The notes beneath the pieces are model-generated. The model worked only from the letters and a program-made list of their open reading frames with translations. It made no database searches and was not told the origin of the DNA. The position numbers were made by a program, and so were the translations under genes. From positions 1 through 64,000 of the forward strand of contig JADANN010000263.1 in NCBI GenBank assembly GCA_018806985.1: a stretch of 64,000 bases of DNA. Reading direction: 5' to 3'. The stretch is from Angiostrongylus vasorum (Eukaryota > Nematoda > Chromadorea > Rhabditida > Metastrongylidae). Below, piece after piece: positions 10,600 through 20,649 of this stretch (position 1 is the first letter of the stretch; every line of letters starts with the position of its first letter).

Positions 10600-10870
10600 T
10601 TTTCAATACCTTCCTTGATTATTGAGTTAATACGAGGTTGACAAACAATATTTATTCGGCTAACGGTTCGGCATCTTTGTCATCGTCAGAACCGATTGTC
10701 CAATTCGATGGCTCACAGGTATTCGTCTTCTCGATGTGTCGCCTTCATCTTCGTATCAAGTCGGATCTACCTCACTGGAACATCTTTCGAATGAGGCATT
10801 CTCAGCTGACGACGCTATTTTATACAGGATGCCAGCCATTGACAATAATGATTCGACGTTGATAACTTGT
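10600..10870 (-). repeat. Divergent PLE pseudo-LTR (family F), copy 1
   Basis: The minus strand contains TTCTGACGATGACAAAGATG followed by CCGAACCGTTAGCCGAATAA, a divergent version of the PLE pLTR core. Related sequence lies at 50160-50415 and 63655-63730. No coding region accompanies it. Confidence 0.45.
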
Positions 10871-10879
10871 TTTTTTTTC

Positions 10880-11460
10880 AATTCATCTTGCAGCAGTTGG
10901 TATTACATCAGCTAGCACATAGTACATTGAAAAACACAATCTTTCCATCCTAGATGGAAAAGGTGTACGTGCGCTGTGCATTAAAACTCTTGCTGACTCT
11001 AATAATTACTGGGAACAAAGACGACGTCGTCAAAGCAGTTATGTATATTCGAAGGAAAATAAAGTCAGGAGTACGATTAACAATGAAAACATTTTTTTTC
11101 GAGACGAAGATTCTAATTCGGTTAAAAGAAACCACCTTAACCATGCTTTGGAGAAGGCATGTTTCCATTCTTGTCTATTGGTTTGCTCAACGTTCGACGA
11201 AGCAGCAATATGTTTGGGCGTTGACGAGGAAACATGTCTTCACCGTTTGACGTGCTACTAACTAACGGATGAGACAGACCAAGCGTTCTCTAGACATCAA
11301 GACCGCAACAGCGAGGCAGATATAAATTCTCGCATATTTTCGGATGAAACTCTATAAATCCTTAACCCCCGTCGCGACAGAAAGTGTAGTTCCAACCTTA
11401 CAGCAGCACAAAAAAATGTGGTATGAGACAGAGCCGAGAACTAATAAAATAAGAAACTAT
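10880..11460. other. No feature seen
   Basis: AT-rich. Two opposed frames of 72-98 codons at 10950-11250 are mutually exclusive and match nothing I recognise. Confidence 0.35.
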
Positions 11461-12725
11461 TAGACTATGAGCTGGTGATGAAACGTGGGGAATTTGCAGT
11501 ATTTCTCCGCCAGTTAGATGTTGAGATAACTAGAAAACCTCTTGAAGACCCTTCCCTTCGTCGCAGATTATCTGAAAAGGAACTTAAAAATTCACACCTA
11601 GAACTGAGCACGGAATGGCTCAAAGCGGCAGTCGCGGCAGAGTCAAACCATTTGTTAATTAACGATTTAAAACTGAATTACCAATACGAATCACTAACAA
11701 TTACGCTAGCAATGACCGATGATGTGGCGCCTAGCGACATCTCAACCTTCATGGTTAGAACGACCACCAGTATAGACGGGCCAATGGATAGAATAGCTTG
11801 GTTTACAAACTTAACTGTCACCCAATTGCTGAAACAAATCTCAGCCCATCTCACGAATACCAAAATTTGCCTGGAGCGTCTACACAACGCACGTTCTAAC
11901 ATCGCGTACGTTATGGGATAGGTGAACACGAAAAGTCATGACCCCAAGCGATGATTCTAGCAAGAATAAGGTCCCGTCTATCCTGCTTTTTCATTTCCAG
12001 CGAAATAACTACACCTGTGAAACGTTGGGGGCCAGTATTAAATATCAGGTAACTGTACTTCGAAACCTCTGCGTGATGGTCCATATACAACGCAAAAATT
12101 GCATAATACTCCCTAACGGTAGAGACGGGGACTCCGTGAATTCTGATGTACCTAATCTCTTGTATGAGGACGAACCATTGGCAAAACGGGTAGCGTGAGT
12201 TTAAAAGAACACCCAGTCGGTAAACTTAAGTTGGAATTAAACACTCCACAAGGTGCGCATAGGAAACAGAAACATAATCGGGAAAGATTTTAAAACAAAA
12301 GTCCCTATCTTCGCACAGGAATCCAAAACATCAGCTTGTATATACCTCTTGAAGAGTTTTGGATTAAATCCAAAAACCCAAAAGTGCACCGCAAGTAGAA
12401 GGGTCTTGTGATGATGCGTGACCTCATGCCATACCTCACCCTGATTCGTTGACCTGACCCAAGCACGTTGCTCAGCAATGTAACACTCTGTGCGGCTGGG
12501 TCTCCACCATTTAACTGGAAGACTTATAACGATCAAAACGGTGAGTGTTTAAAAGAAGCTGTTCATTATCCTAATGGAAATTTACGTGTTAAATCTTGTC
12601 CGCTAAGATTATAAAAGTCTTTGGTTGAGCATACTGCGGGTCACGCTGACCTCCTCAGGCTCAGAAGAAGGCGAGACAGCCGAAACGTCGGCTATTCTTT
12701 ATTAATAAATGGTGTAATACCCATC
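11461..12725 (+). mobile_element. Penelope-like element, palm-deleted remnant
   Basis: A plus-strand PLE. 11475-11921 encodes the RT N-terminal region (EFAVFLRQLDVEITRKPLED and GPMDRIAWFTNLTVTQLLKQ), collinear with the intact element on the minus strand at 17013-17699. After the LERLHNARSNIAYVMG segment the coding sequence jumps to the endonuclease linker (12070-12150, CIILPNGRDGDS), so RT motifs A to C are deleted. The C-terminal tail is at 12240-12420 (FGLNPKTQK). It ends in a pLTR whose core at 12657-12693 (AGAAGAAGGCGAGACAGCCG then AAACGTCGGC) is an altered hammerhead-like motif. Confidence 0.75.
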
Positions 12726-12729
12726 TCGT

Positions 12730-13140
12730 ATTTGCTTGTCAAGAAAAAACGGCGAGTTAATTATAAATAGAGAGGTTAGAAGATAGTCTTTCCAGGGAAT
12801 TGTTACTATACTATTTATTTCCTAACAGCTAACGCTTCGGCGTATTTCGCTTTCTTTACAGCCCAGACAGGTAAAGTTGGTCCGAAATCTATTTTCGCCA
12901 AATATTTATACAACCTCAACAGAAAAACCTGGAATCTAAGTTTGAATCATGTAGGAACTAGCGTGCTTACATTACCATCGTTTTTTATGACTCCTCCATC
13001 TATTGATGTAGATCGTCCGAGCAGTTTACTTAGGTGGATAATGTGCCGCCTTTCTGAGGTTCAAAAACCAGTCTGAGATATTGTGTGAGATCACGCGTAA
13101 CAACGATGTATTCCCCCTTGCAAGTGTATTTCTGAATTAT
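12730..13140. other. No feature seen
   Basis: Sequence between two PLE remnants; no frame or repeat recognised apart from possible PLE-derived flanks. Confidence 0.3.
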
Positions 13141-13705
13141 CTTCGGAGTATTTCGCACAAATGAGAGGGACGGTAAAGGTAAGCAACTGGAACCAAAACC
13201 AATGGGTTCACGTAAGAGAATGGAAACACCTGTACTCAACCTCTGGCCATTACACGTACGGCGACGACTGTTTTCCATCCACTCTACAAAAGAGATGGAC
13301 GAATGTTTTCAGTTCTTGAAACAACAACTATGTCCCGTACTATCCGAAAACTGGACTTTTTAGGCACTCCTTTAAGAGGGCCATGAGCTGCTGAGCCGAG
13401 AAGCCATAAATCCTTGTTATTCCTTTTTACTCCTTCAGGATCCACAACGAGCTCGCTAATTGCTTGCCTTGTGGAACCATTCGACACGTTTTTATAAACG
13501 ACGGTGATGTCGGACAGTTACATAAAGTCAATCCGGGATAAACGGAAGAAAAAATGGCTTCCGTTTATGAACGTTCACACTAACCTATCCAAAAACAGCT
13601 CCATCACCAAATGGTAGCGAAACTGAAGTAGTAAAAACCCTGGATCATTACCTCTCCACTCACCATCAAAGAGAAACCTCGTGAAAAAACATGCTGGACA
13701 GCCAC
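13140..13705. mobile_element. Penelope-like element, scrambled RT pieces
   Basis: Three RT segments from one PLE family in alternating orientation. Plus strand 13145-13325 matches motifs B to C (QMRG region, then NLWPLH, then TKEMDECFQFLKQQ). Minus strand 13330-13500 matches the segment between motifs A and B (STRQAISELVVDPEGVKRNN). Plus strand 13530-13705 matches the thumb (KKKWLPFMNVHTNLSKNSSI, then TKW). Frameshifts and stops are present throughout. The middle segment is inverted relative to its neighbours. Confidence 0.6.
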
Positions 13706-13814
13706 CAATGTGTTCAAGTGGCTATAGAAGAGCAGCCGCTTGGGATACCTGTAAAGGACAAGCAATACCCCCAAAGTACAAATTTAATTACTTGAATACC
13801 TAAACCGTCCGTCT

Positions 13815-13865
13815 ATCCTAGTAGTGCGGGCCCCAGTACATTTTCCAGTCTGTTCTCTCTCACGA
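13815..13865 (+). repeat. Family B fragment
   Basis: Matches the start of family B (AGTGCGGGCCCCAGTAC), then diverges. Confidence 0.4.
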
Positions 13866-13889
13866 AACGGTATTTCGAAAATGTTGCCA

Positions 13890-14045
13890 TATGTGAATGG
13901 AGAAGGCCGACGTTAACCACGAACATGTCCGCAAACTGTTTGGATGGTCGACCAAGAGGGCGCTTACATTCTCTTGGAGTCCTTAGCGATGTTCTTTTTG
14001 TATGTCATCCTTTCTTCTCATTATACGATCGACTCATTTGTGCTT
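13890..14045 (-). mobile_element. Non-LTR retrotransposon C-terminal remnant
   Basis: The minus strand reads ECKRPLGRPSKQFADMFVVN, matching the conserved GRPPTRW-type C-terminal motif of RTE polyproteins, followed by stops and frameshifts. Confidence 0.5.
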
Positions 14046-14124
14046 CGTTATCGATGTATACTCTGCTAAATCTTTAAGATGTGACAGATTCCAAAGATCT
14101 GAGCAGCTCACTCTAAGCTAGACA

Positions 14125-14403
14125 TTGAGAGCGTCGGTTATATCTCAGAAAAATATTTCAGAGATGAAGAAACCGCTCAAGAGTCGTTCGCGATTGAACG
14201 ACAAGTTTAGCGAAAATCTATGTTGGGAAATTGGTACCAGACTCGCCCAGGAAAAGTTCACCTTCTGCATTCCAAATGAAAACGCCCCAACCCGGCTACC
14301 CGCGAACTCCACGGAGAATCGACTCCAGCAGAATTTAACGACAACCATAACGAAAGGGAAATCTTCTCAAGTAATAGCCAAACTTACGTGCAAAAAGTTT
14401 TAA
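14125..14403 (+). CDS. Unidentified ORF next to a decayed pLTR
   Basis: 92-codon open frame, Lys/Arg/Asn-rich (MKKPLKSRSRLNDKFSEN, TRLPANSTENRLQQNL). No domain recognised. A decayed PLE pLTR core lies 80 bp downstream (14486-14523), so it may be a remnant of a PLE coding sequence rather than a host gene. Low confidence that it is translated. Confidence 0.2.
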   Translation: MRASVISQKNISEMKKPLKSRSRLNDKFSENLCWEIGTRLAQEKFTFCIPNENAPTRLPANSTENRLQQNLTTTITKGKSSQVIAKLTCKKF

Positions 14404-14449
14404 TACCTACGTGGATGACGGATGATAGGAAACCAACAGAACCAAGGAA

Positions 14450-14545
14450 CTACTGGGCTCCACACACTGGATGTGAAAAGAAAACGGCTCTAAGCAAGTC
14501 AAAATGAGCCGAAACGTTAGCTGTGATGAAATGGTATCCTAACAA
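14450..14545 (+). repeat. Decayed PLE pLTR core
   Basis: GGCTCTAAGCAAGTCAAAAT followed by GAGCCGAAACGTTAGCTG. This is the PLE pLTR core with the CTGANGA box changed to CTAAGCA. Confidence 0.4.
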
Positions 14546-15035
14546 CACCATGTCTACTCATCATGAAAACAGTAAATTATTTCAATCAATAAAGGAAAAG
14601 AGCAGCGAACGCACGAGTCGTTAAAAATATGACACACATTGGTCTTTAATGGTTTAGCACATCCAAGCATAAAAAATTGCACAACAAGTCTATTATAAAA
14701 AACATGCACGAAGTCTAGCAAACTGTCAAGGGAATCACAATGTTATAATTATCCACCACATTATCCAAGGCTCTTGCTTTGTCTTTCTCTCAGTCATTTT
14801 CTTTCTCTACCAGGAAATTTCTCTGACTCCGTAGAATCTGGAACATGATAACGTCGAGCCTTCTGAACAACACTGTTTTGGGACAGAGACCAGCAGGACT
14901 TTTGCATTGACACCTATAATTATGATATTTACTAGCTCTATAGCAGGCAATAACCATTTAATGAGAAATCTCTCTATGTAAATCAACTCGCAATTAAGTG
15001 AAATCGGCATGAGAAAAAAGAAAAAACAAAAACAC
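14545..15035. other. No firm feature
   Basis: AT-rich stretch downstream (minus strand) of the CDC14-like exons. One possible small exon lies at about 14820-14880 (acceptor CTGTCCCAAAACAG, donor GTAGAG) with three open frames, none of which I can connect with confidence. Confidence 0.25.
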
Positions 15036-15037
15036 AC

Positions 15038-15169
15038 AAAGATATTCCTGTTGAGGACCAATTACGCTACCCGGTCGGCATATTCTCAACCATGCCATGC
15101 ACTCAGTAGCGTCCAACCCAAACTCTTTCATCATCCAGCATGCGATAAGTGTACCCGTACGGCCAAGAC
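15038..15169 (-). pseudogene. cdc-14: CDC14-type phosphatase exon, after the P-loop Cys
   Basis: Minus-strand coding segment starting [18 protein letters not shown] and continuing [18 protein letters not shown]. These are hallmarks of CDC14 dual-specificity phosphatases, which dephosphorylate CDK sites at mitotic exit and in centrosome or nucleolar functions. The Arg of the HCxxGxxR loop is here (LGRTG). The likely donor is GTGTGT after GPQQEYL. The frame is intact over 43 codons. However, the intron just upstream ends in CG (minus-strand bases at 15171-15170) where AG is required, so the exon would not be spliced to its partner as written. Either a pseudogene or a sequencing error. Confidence 0.75.
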
Positions 15170-15234
15170 CGACAAAACAACTTGTTTTGATGGGCAGAAC
15201 TATCGGAAATACTGGAAAAAAAATTTTTCCTTAC

Positions 15235-15460
15235 CAGCTTTACAGTGCACTGCAACAGCGCCTTTGGCATCATCTATCACACTAATAAACCTTTCAACAT
15301 TTTTTTCCAGATGGTGTACTGCCGTCAATAAAAAACAAGTCGACATGGTAAAAGCGAGCATCCGTGAACTTGTGCGTAAATTTTCTCCCTCATAATGCCG
15401 CAGAAACATGGAAGAAAAACCTTTTTTAAAAAAAATTTCAGGATAATAGACGAACTTCTT
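15235..15460 (-). pseudogene. cdc-14: CDC14-type phosphatase exon with the catalytic Cys
   Basis: The 3' end reads VERFISVIDDAKGAVAVHCK then AG at a good donor (GTAAGG), giving the catalytic Cys of the phosphatase P-loop. Further upstream in a different frame is FTDARFYHVDLFFIDGSTPS, carrying the general-acid region (DGSTPS) expected of CDC14. The two parts are separated by one extra base in the GGAAAAAAA run at 15310-15317, and a second shift near 15385 breaks the link to the upstream FFKKG segment. So this exon carries at least two single-base indels. It stops at the PLE pLTR boundary near 15465. N-terminal CDC14 domain exons are not found in the window. Confidence 0.75.
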
Positions 15461-15467
15461 AGCTCCC

Positions 15468-15962
15468 GGGATCGACTTTCTATTAACCTCGGCATTGGAA
15501 TATGAATGCGTCGTTTTCTTGTTCAGCAATCGCGAGGTTGTTAAACAGCATACATTTACTTCCATAGAAAAACACAATACAATACAACAGTAGCTGACGT
15601 TTCGGCAGTATCGCCTTCTTCAGAGCCTGGAAGGGTATACTGACATACAATTTACTAGGCCAAACGCTTCAATGACACTTACAAAAAGACGAAAAACTCT
15701 ATGGTAATTACATGGTCAACAGCTTCTCGAAAAAAAACTCACCGCTTTTTTACGTGCCTTCCCATGAGGAAGATTAGAACAGCTGATTATGGTCGCATAA
15801 GGTTGATGACTGCACCATCCCACATCAGAAATTGATGCGAACATACGGGGTCAGGTCGCGTATGACCTCTGGGCATTCATCCCTGCTATTCATTGTAGGG
15901 GTTTTTGGCATTTATCCAAAAAGCCTCAAGAAGTTTTCGCGCTGGTGTTCTAGTCTCCTGCG
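15468..15962 (-). repeat. PLE 3' pseudo-LTR
   Basis: A ~495-bp copy in the same orientation as 18497-18992, with a few percent differences. In element orientation it starts inside the coding C-terminus (KLLEAFWINAKNP region) and ends at CGAGGTTAATAGAAAGTCGA. It contains a hammerhead-like core at 15591-15628. Confidence 0.85.
15591..15628 (-). ncRNA. Hammerhead-ribozyme-like motif
   Basis: Minus strand: AGGCTCTGAAGAAGGCGATA then CTGCCGAAACGTCAGCTA. The CTGAAGA box, GGC/GCC hairpin, GAAA box and GTC cleavage triplet are in hammerhead order, and GCT/AGC flank as stem I. One extra A lies between CTGAAGA and the hairpin. Such ribozymes are known in PLE pLTRs. Confidence 0.55.
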
Positions 15963-16013
15963 CAAGGATATTGACTTTTACTTCAAAATCGTCCCCGCTG
16001 TGCTTTTTGTATC

Positions 16014-18522
16014 CTATGCGTGCCTAGTGGGGTACTTTTGTCTTAGTTTTCGTTTGCCATCTAGGTGTTCTTTTATACGGATACACAAAGGCCTGCCCGT
16101 TTCGCCAATATATTCATCTCCGCAATTATTACAAGAGATCAGGTATATCGTACCTGAACTCATGCAATCACCGTCCCTGCCGTAAGGGCAGATTACGCAA
16201 TTTGTTGTTTCGCATAGACGGTCATACAGGCGGTTACGAACTAACTGACGACGTAGAGTAGCCGGTGGTATTTCAACTATCGCTACCGATTCCTCTAGAC
16301 CTGCCCTTCTTAAGCATCGTTTAATCGCTACGCTTACTTCATCGCTAATAAAGGGCAGCATAAACGGGACTTTCTTTTGATCAACTGTTTCGCTTGGACG
16401 CGTCGCTCTCCTTCTAAACTTATCTCGTGGGGTTACTATTTCGTAGCCATTGGAGATGGCTATTTGCCGAGCCAAGTCGCGCGATTCTTCCTTTAGTTCC
16501 CCGGTTGTGCACACAGAGGTGGCTGTTCGAAACATGTTTCTCACAAGCGCCCTCTTTGTGTGTGAAGGGTGGGAAGAAAGGAAGTGAACGAGGATGTTCT
16601 TGTTACTTGGCTTTCGGTACCACTTTGTCAGGTAACCGCTACTTGATAGGCTTATTTGGACGTTTAAAAACGGAAGCCAGTCTTTTCTCGGTTTCTCCCG
16701 GGTGAACTTAATGTACTCAGACTGCTCGTTCAATAATTCAAAGCATTTGTCCATCTCCTCCTGCGTAGAGAAGATGACAAAACAATCATCTACATATCTG
16801 CAGTAGAGTAGTGGCCGGAGATCGAGAGCAGGGGCTTCTATCTTAGACATAAACACAATGGCAAGGCTTGGTGCCAGTCGCTGTCCCCATAGCCAACCCC
16901 CTTATTTGCGCGAAATATTTCCCAGACCATCTGAAAAATCGAGCAGTTTAGGCACTCCTTTAGGAGAGCCATTAGCTGCTGAATGGACAAGCCATGCATA
17001 TTTATTCTTCCTTCATGTTTCAACAAGAAGTTCGAAGATGGCTTGCATTGCGGAGTCATTCGATACGTTGGTGTACAACGCAGTAACGTCGAAGGACTCC
17101 ATCACGTACGCGTTATTAGGAGACGCGTTACGTAGACGTTCTAGGAACATTTGGGTGTTTGTGAGGTGAGCTGGAATATGGTTAAGCAACTGGGTAAGTA
17201 TTAGGCTTAAAAACCAGGTTATTCTATCCGTTGGCCCGTCTACACAGCTGATGATGGGTCTAACCTTAAATGATGACGGATTGGTTGACGCAAGATCATC
17301 AGGTGATACCAACTTATGTGTTTTAATAAGTAGGTATAGGACGGGACATGTTGGTGTATCGATTTTAAAGTGCGAAATAACCGATGGTTTTAAACCTGCA
17401 GCCTTTGCCACACTGACCCATTGATTGTTTAGCTTTCGGTATTGACTTTTGTATTCCTTTTCAGAGGATGGGCGATAGAGGGTAGCATCACTAAGATGTT
17501 CCTCTGTTATCTCAACATCCAGCTGGCGAGGAATAACTACGAACTCTCCCCCCTTATCACTAACAGACAATCTTATTGTTTTTGAGTTTATTAATTCTCT
17601 AATTTCTCGCATGCCACATTTTTGTGCGGCTGTAAGGTTAGAGATAAACTTTCTATCGCGGTAATGATTAAGTGTCTTGAGAACGCCGTCCGAAAACATG
17701 CGGAATTTTATGTCAACTCCATCGTTAGGGTCCTGCTGTAAAAAACGTCTTAGGGAAAGGAGATGGTGGTAATGACGCCGCCTCTTGATTTTTATCTATA
17801 TTTGGTGTTTCTTGTTTGGCCTGATAGCGGAGTCGATCTTGAAGCTCATAAAGGTTACATGCTATCCTACGCAGGGTCGTTTTAGAAATGGGCTGTGATG
17901 GTGCAAAGCTTGGGCCCAATTCTAATAGCGAACGCGCACTCTCAGGTATTGTTATGCCCCCCAATCACGGTGACCCTAGATTTTACTGGTGCATTATCAA
18001 CCCTATTTTGACTATTATCAGAACCGTGAAGAATTTGTTTGCGGTAGAATTTTCTTGAAGCTGAGACATGTGAATTACCCAAAAGATTTTCGAATTTTCG
18101 TTGTAAGGTTATTTTGGCATTAGACCTAATAAAAATCGCATATCAATATTGACCCACCAACTGTTCTCGTCCAAAGGCGATCCTCCAAATACAAAGCACA
18201 AAAATGTTCCTTCGTCGCACACTTCTTCATTCTGGCAAACATCTCGTTCTGCTTGCTTCGTAGTGCAGCTCGAAGTACTTCCATTTCGATGCCTCGTACT
18301 TGTTGGCTGTCCTCTGGTAGACCGCATATCTCGTGAAGTCGCTTGTTTTTTATAAACTTTGGCACGACTCGATGTTGAAAAGCAGCGGCGGAGAAAGTTG
18401 ATTTGCTGTCTAGCTAAGACAATCTTTTGTCTTAGTGACAACGCTTCCTTCACAAGTCGAAAGTATTTTGCTGGTACATCTTGTAACAGTTCCCAGGATC
18501 GACTTTCTATTAACCTCGGCAT
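16014..18522 (-). pseudogene. PLE polyprotein (RT + GIY-YIG endonuclease), frameshifted
   Basis: Segments in order on the minus strand. N-terminal region: 18109-18522 (MPRLIESRSWELLQDVPAKY), shifting to a second frame at ~18365. PLE-conserved block: 17725-17964 (SARSLLELGPSFAPSQPISK). RT: 17013-17699 with FKVRPIISCVDGPTDRITWF and motif A SFDVTALYTNV. Motif B region: 16838-17059, off-frame. Then 16014-16856 with motif C YCRYVDDCFVIF, the linker LVRNRLYDRLCETTNCVICP, and the endonuclease GTIYLISCNNCGDEYIGETG with RIKEHLDGK. RT catalytic Asp residues (FD and VDD) are kept. The GIY-YIG core (IYLIS ... EYIGETG) and the Arg and Glu following it are kept. Confidence 0.85.
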
Positions 18523-18992
18523 TGGAATATGAATGCGTCGTTTTCTTGTTCAGCAATCGCGAGGTTGTTAAAACAGCATACATTTACTTCCATAGAAAAA
18601 CCCAATACAATACAACAGTAGCCGACGTTTCGGCAGTATCGCCTTCTTCAGAGCCTGGAAGAGGATACTGATATACAATTTACTAGGCCAAACGCTTCAA
18701 CAACACTTACAAAAAACACGAAAAAACTCTGTGATAATTACATGGTCAACAGCTTCTCGAAAAAAACTCACCGCTTTTTTTTACGTGCCTTCCAACGAGG
18801 AAGATTAGAACAGCTGATTATAGTCGCATAAGGTTGATGACTGCACCATCCCACATCAGAAATTGATGCGAACATACGGGGTCAGGTCGCGTATGACCTC
18901 TGGGCATTCATCCCTGCTATTCATTGTGGGGTTTTACGCATTTATCCAAAAAGCCTCAAGAAGTTTTTCGCGCTGGTGTTCTAGTCTCCTAA
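18497..18992 (-). repeat. PLE 5' pseudo-LTR
   Basis: Direct repeat of 15468-15962. In the element's own orientation it lies upstream of the ORF start. It ends at 18992, where the sequence switches abruptly to a plus-strand PLE copy. Contains the hammerhead-like core at 18619-18656. Confidence 0.85.
18619..18656 (-). ncRNA. Hammerhead-ribozyme-like motif
   Basis: Minus strand AGGCTCTGAAGAAGGCGATA then CTGCCGAAACGTCGGCTA. Same core as at 15591-15628 with one change (GTCAGC to GTCGGC) after the cleavage triplet. Confidence 0.5.
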
Positions 18993-19002
18993 TAGCTGTA
19001 GG

Positions 19003-20230
19003 TTGATCACTGTACGTGATGGAGTCCTTCGACGTTACTGCTTTGTACCAACGTATCGAAATGACTCCGCAGTGCAGGCCATCTTCGAACTTCTTGTTGA
19101 ACATGAAGGAAGAATAAATATGCATGGCTTGTCCATCCAGCAGCTAATGGCTCTCCTAAAGGAGTGCCTAAATTGCTCGATTTTCAGATGGTCTGGGAAA
19201 TATTTCGCGCAAATAAGGGGGTTGGCTATGGGACAGCGACTGGCACCAAGCCTTGCCATCGTGTTTATGTCTAAGATAGAAGCCCCTGCTCTCGATCTCC
19301 GGCCACTACCCTACTGCAGATATGTAGATGATTGTTTTGTCATCTTCTCTACGGAGGAGGAGATGGACAAATGCTTTGAATTATTGAACGAGCAGTCTGA
19401 GTACATTAAGTTCACCCGGGAGAAACCGAGAAAAAGACTGGCTTCCGTTTTTAAACGTCCAAATAAACCCTATCAAGTAGCGGTTACCTGACAAAGTGGT
19501 ACCGAAAGCCAAGTAACAAGAACATCCTCGTTCATTTCCTTTCTTCCCACCCTTCACACACAAATAGGGCGCTTGTGAGAAACATGTTTCGAACAGCCAC
19601 CTCTGTGTGCACAACCAGGGAACTAAAGGAAGAATCGCGCTGACTTGGCTCGGCAAATAGCCATCTCCAATGGCTACGAAATAGTAACCCCACGAGATAA
19701 GTTTAGAAGGAGAGCGACGCGCTCAAGCGAAACACCTGTCCAAAAGAAAGTCCCGTTTATGTTGCCCTTTATTAGCGACGAAGTAAGCGTAGCTATTAAA
19801 CGATGCTTAAGAAGGGCAGCTCTAGATGAATCGGTAGCGATAGTTGAAATACCACCGGCTACTCTACGTCGTCAGTTAGTTCGTAACCGCCTGTATCACC
19901 GTCTGTGCGAAACAACAAATTGCGTAATCCGCCCTTACGGCAGGGGACGGTGATTGCATGAGTTCAGGTACGATATACCTGATCTCTTGTAATAATTGCG
20001 GAGATGAATATATTGGCGAAACGGGCAGGCCTTTGTGTATCCGTATAAAAAGAACACCTAGATGGCAAACGAAAACTAAGACAAAGTACCCCACTAGGCA
20101 CGCATAGGATACAAAAGCACAGCGGGGACGATTTTGAAGTAAAAGTCAATATCCTTGCGCAGGAGACTGGAACACCAGCGCGAAACTTATTGAGGTTTTT
20201 TGGATAAATGCCAGAAACCCTACAATGAAT
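19003..20230 (+). pseudogene. PLE RT palm and GIY-YIG endonuclease, frameshifted
   Basis: 19003-19491 encodes GRINMHGLSIQQLMALLKEC, motif B QIRGLAMGQRLAPSLA and motif C YCRYVDDCFVIF. A shift near 19440 separates it from the thumb; 19645-19953 gives RQIAISNGYEIVTPRDKFRR and LVRNRLYHRLCETTNCVIRP. A one-base insertion at about 19945 (AGGGGACGG) breaks the frame before the endonuclease (19955-20060, IYLISCNNCGDEYIGETGRP). The first Cys pair is altered (CVIR instead of CVIC). Confidence 0.8.
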
Positions 20231-20490
20231 AGGGGGATGAATGCCCAGAGGTCATACGCGACCTGACCCCGTATGTTCGCATCAATTTCTGATGTGGGAT
20301 GGTGCAGTCATCAACCTTATGCGACTATAATCAGCTGTTCTAATCTTCCTCATTGGAAGGCACGTAAAAAAACCGGTGAGTTTTTTTCGAGAAGCTGTTG
20401 ACCATGTAATTATCATAGAGTTTTTCGTGTTTTTTGTAAGTGTTGTTGAAGCATTTGGCCTAGTAAATTGTATATCAGTCTCCCTCTTCC

Positions 20491-20528
20491 AGGCTCTGAA
20501 GAAGGCGATACTGCCGAAACGTCAGCTA
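20491..20528 (+). ncRNA. Hammerhead-ribozyme-like motif
   Basis: Plus strand AGGCTCTGAAGAAGGCGATA then CTGCCGAAACGTCAGCTA. Identical core to that at 15591-15628, in the opposite genomic orientation. Confidence 0.55.
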
Positions 20529-20649
20529 CTGTTGTATTGTATTGTGTTTTTCTATGGATGTAAATGTATGCTGTTTAACAACCTCGCGATTGCTGAACAA
20601 GAAAACGACACATTCATACTCCAGTGCCGAGGTTAATAGAAAGTCGTTC

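Larger units (their letters stand above)
15468..18992 (-). mobile_element. Near full-length Penelope-like element
   Basis: A 3.5-kb minus-strand PLE flanked by direct pLTRs (18497-18992 and 15468-15962). Its ORF begins in the last bases of the 5' pLTR (MPRLIESRS at 18522) and its C-terminus runs into the 3' pLTR. PLEs retrotranspose by target-primed reverse transcription using a telomerase-related RT and a GIY-YIG nuclease. The coding region is broken by frameshifts near 18365, between 17725 and 17699, and near 17013, so this copy is probably inactive but young. It sits beside CDC14-like exons and abuts an inverted second copy at 18993. Confidence 0.85.
18993..20645 (+). mobile_element. 5'-truncated Penelope-like element, inverted to its neighbour
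   Basis: Plus-strand copy of the same PLE subfamily as 15468-18992, starting inside the RT just before motif A (GVLRRYCF... replaces the expected sequence) and running through motif C, endonuclease and pLTR (20228-20645). It is fused head-to-head to the 5' pLTR of the minus-strand element. Together the two make one compound insertion. Near identity of the shared parts suggests a single recent insertion or template switch. Confidence 0.8.

Noticed and set aside
12237..12536. 99-codon minus-strand ORF
   Set aside because: Antisense to the PLE C-terminal segment at 12240-12420, whose sense frame matches other PLEs.
15832..16185. 117-codon plus-strand ORF
   Set aside because: It is antisense to the PLE endonuclease C-terminus and pLTR and is a shadow frame.
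15468..18992. LTR retrotransposon with direct terminal repeats
   Set aside because: The coding region has a PLE-type RT and GIY-YIG nuclease, with no gag, protease, RNase H or integrase; repeats are pLTRs with the ORF extending into them.
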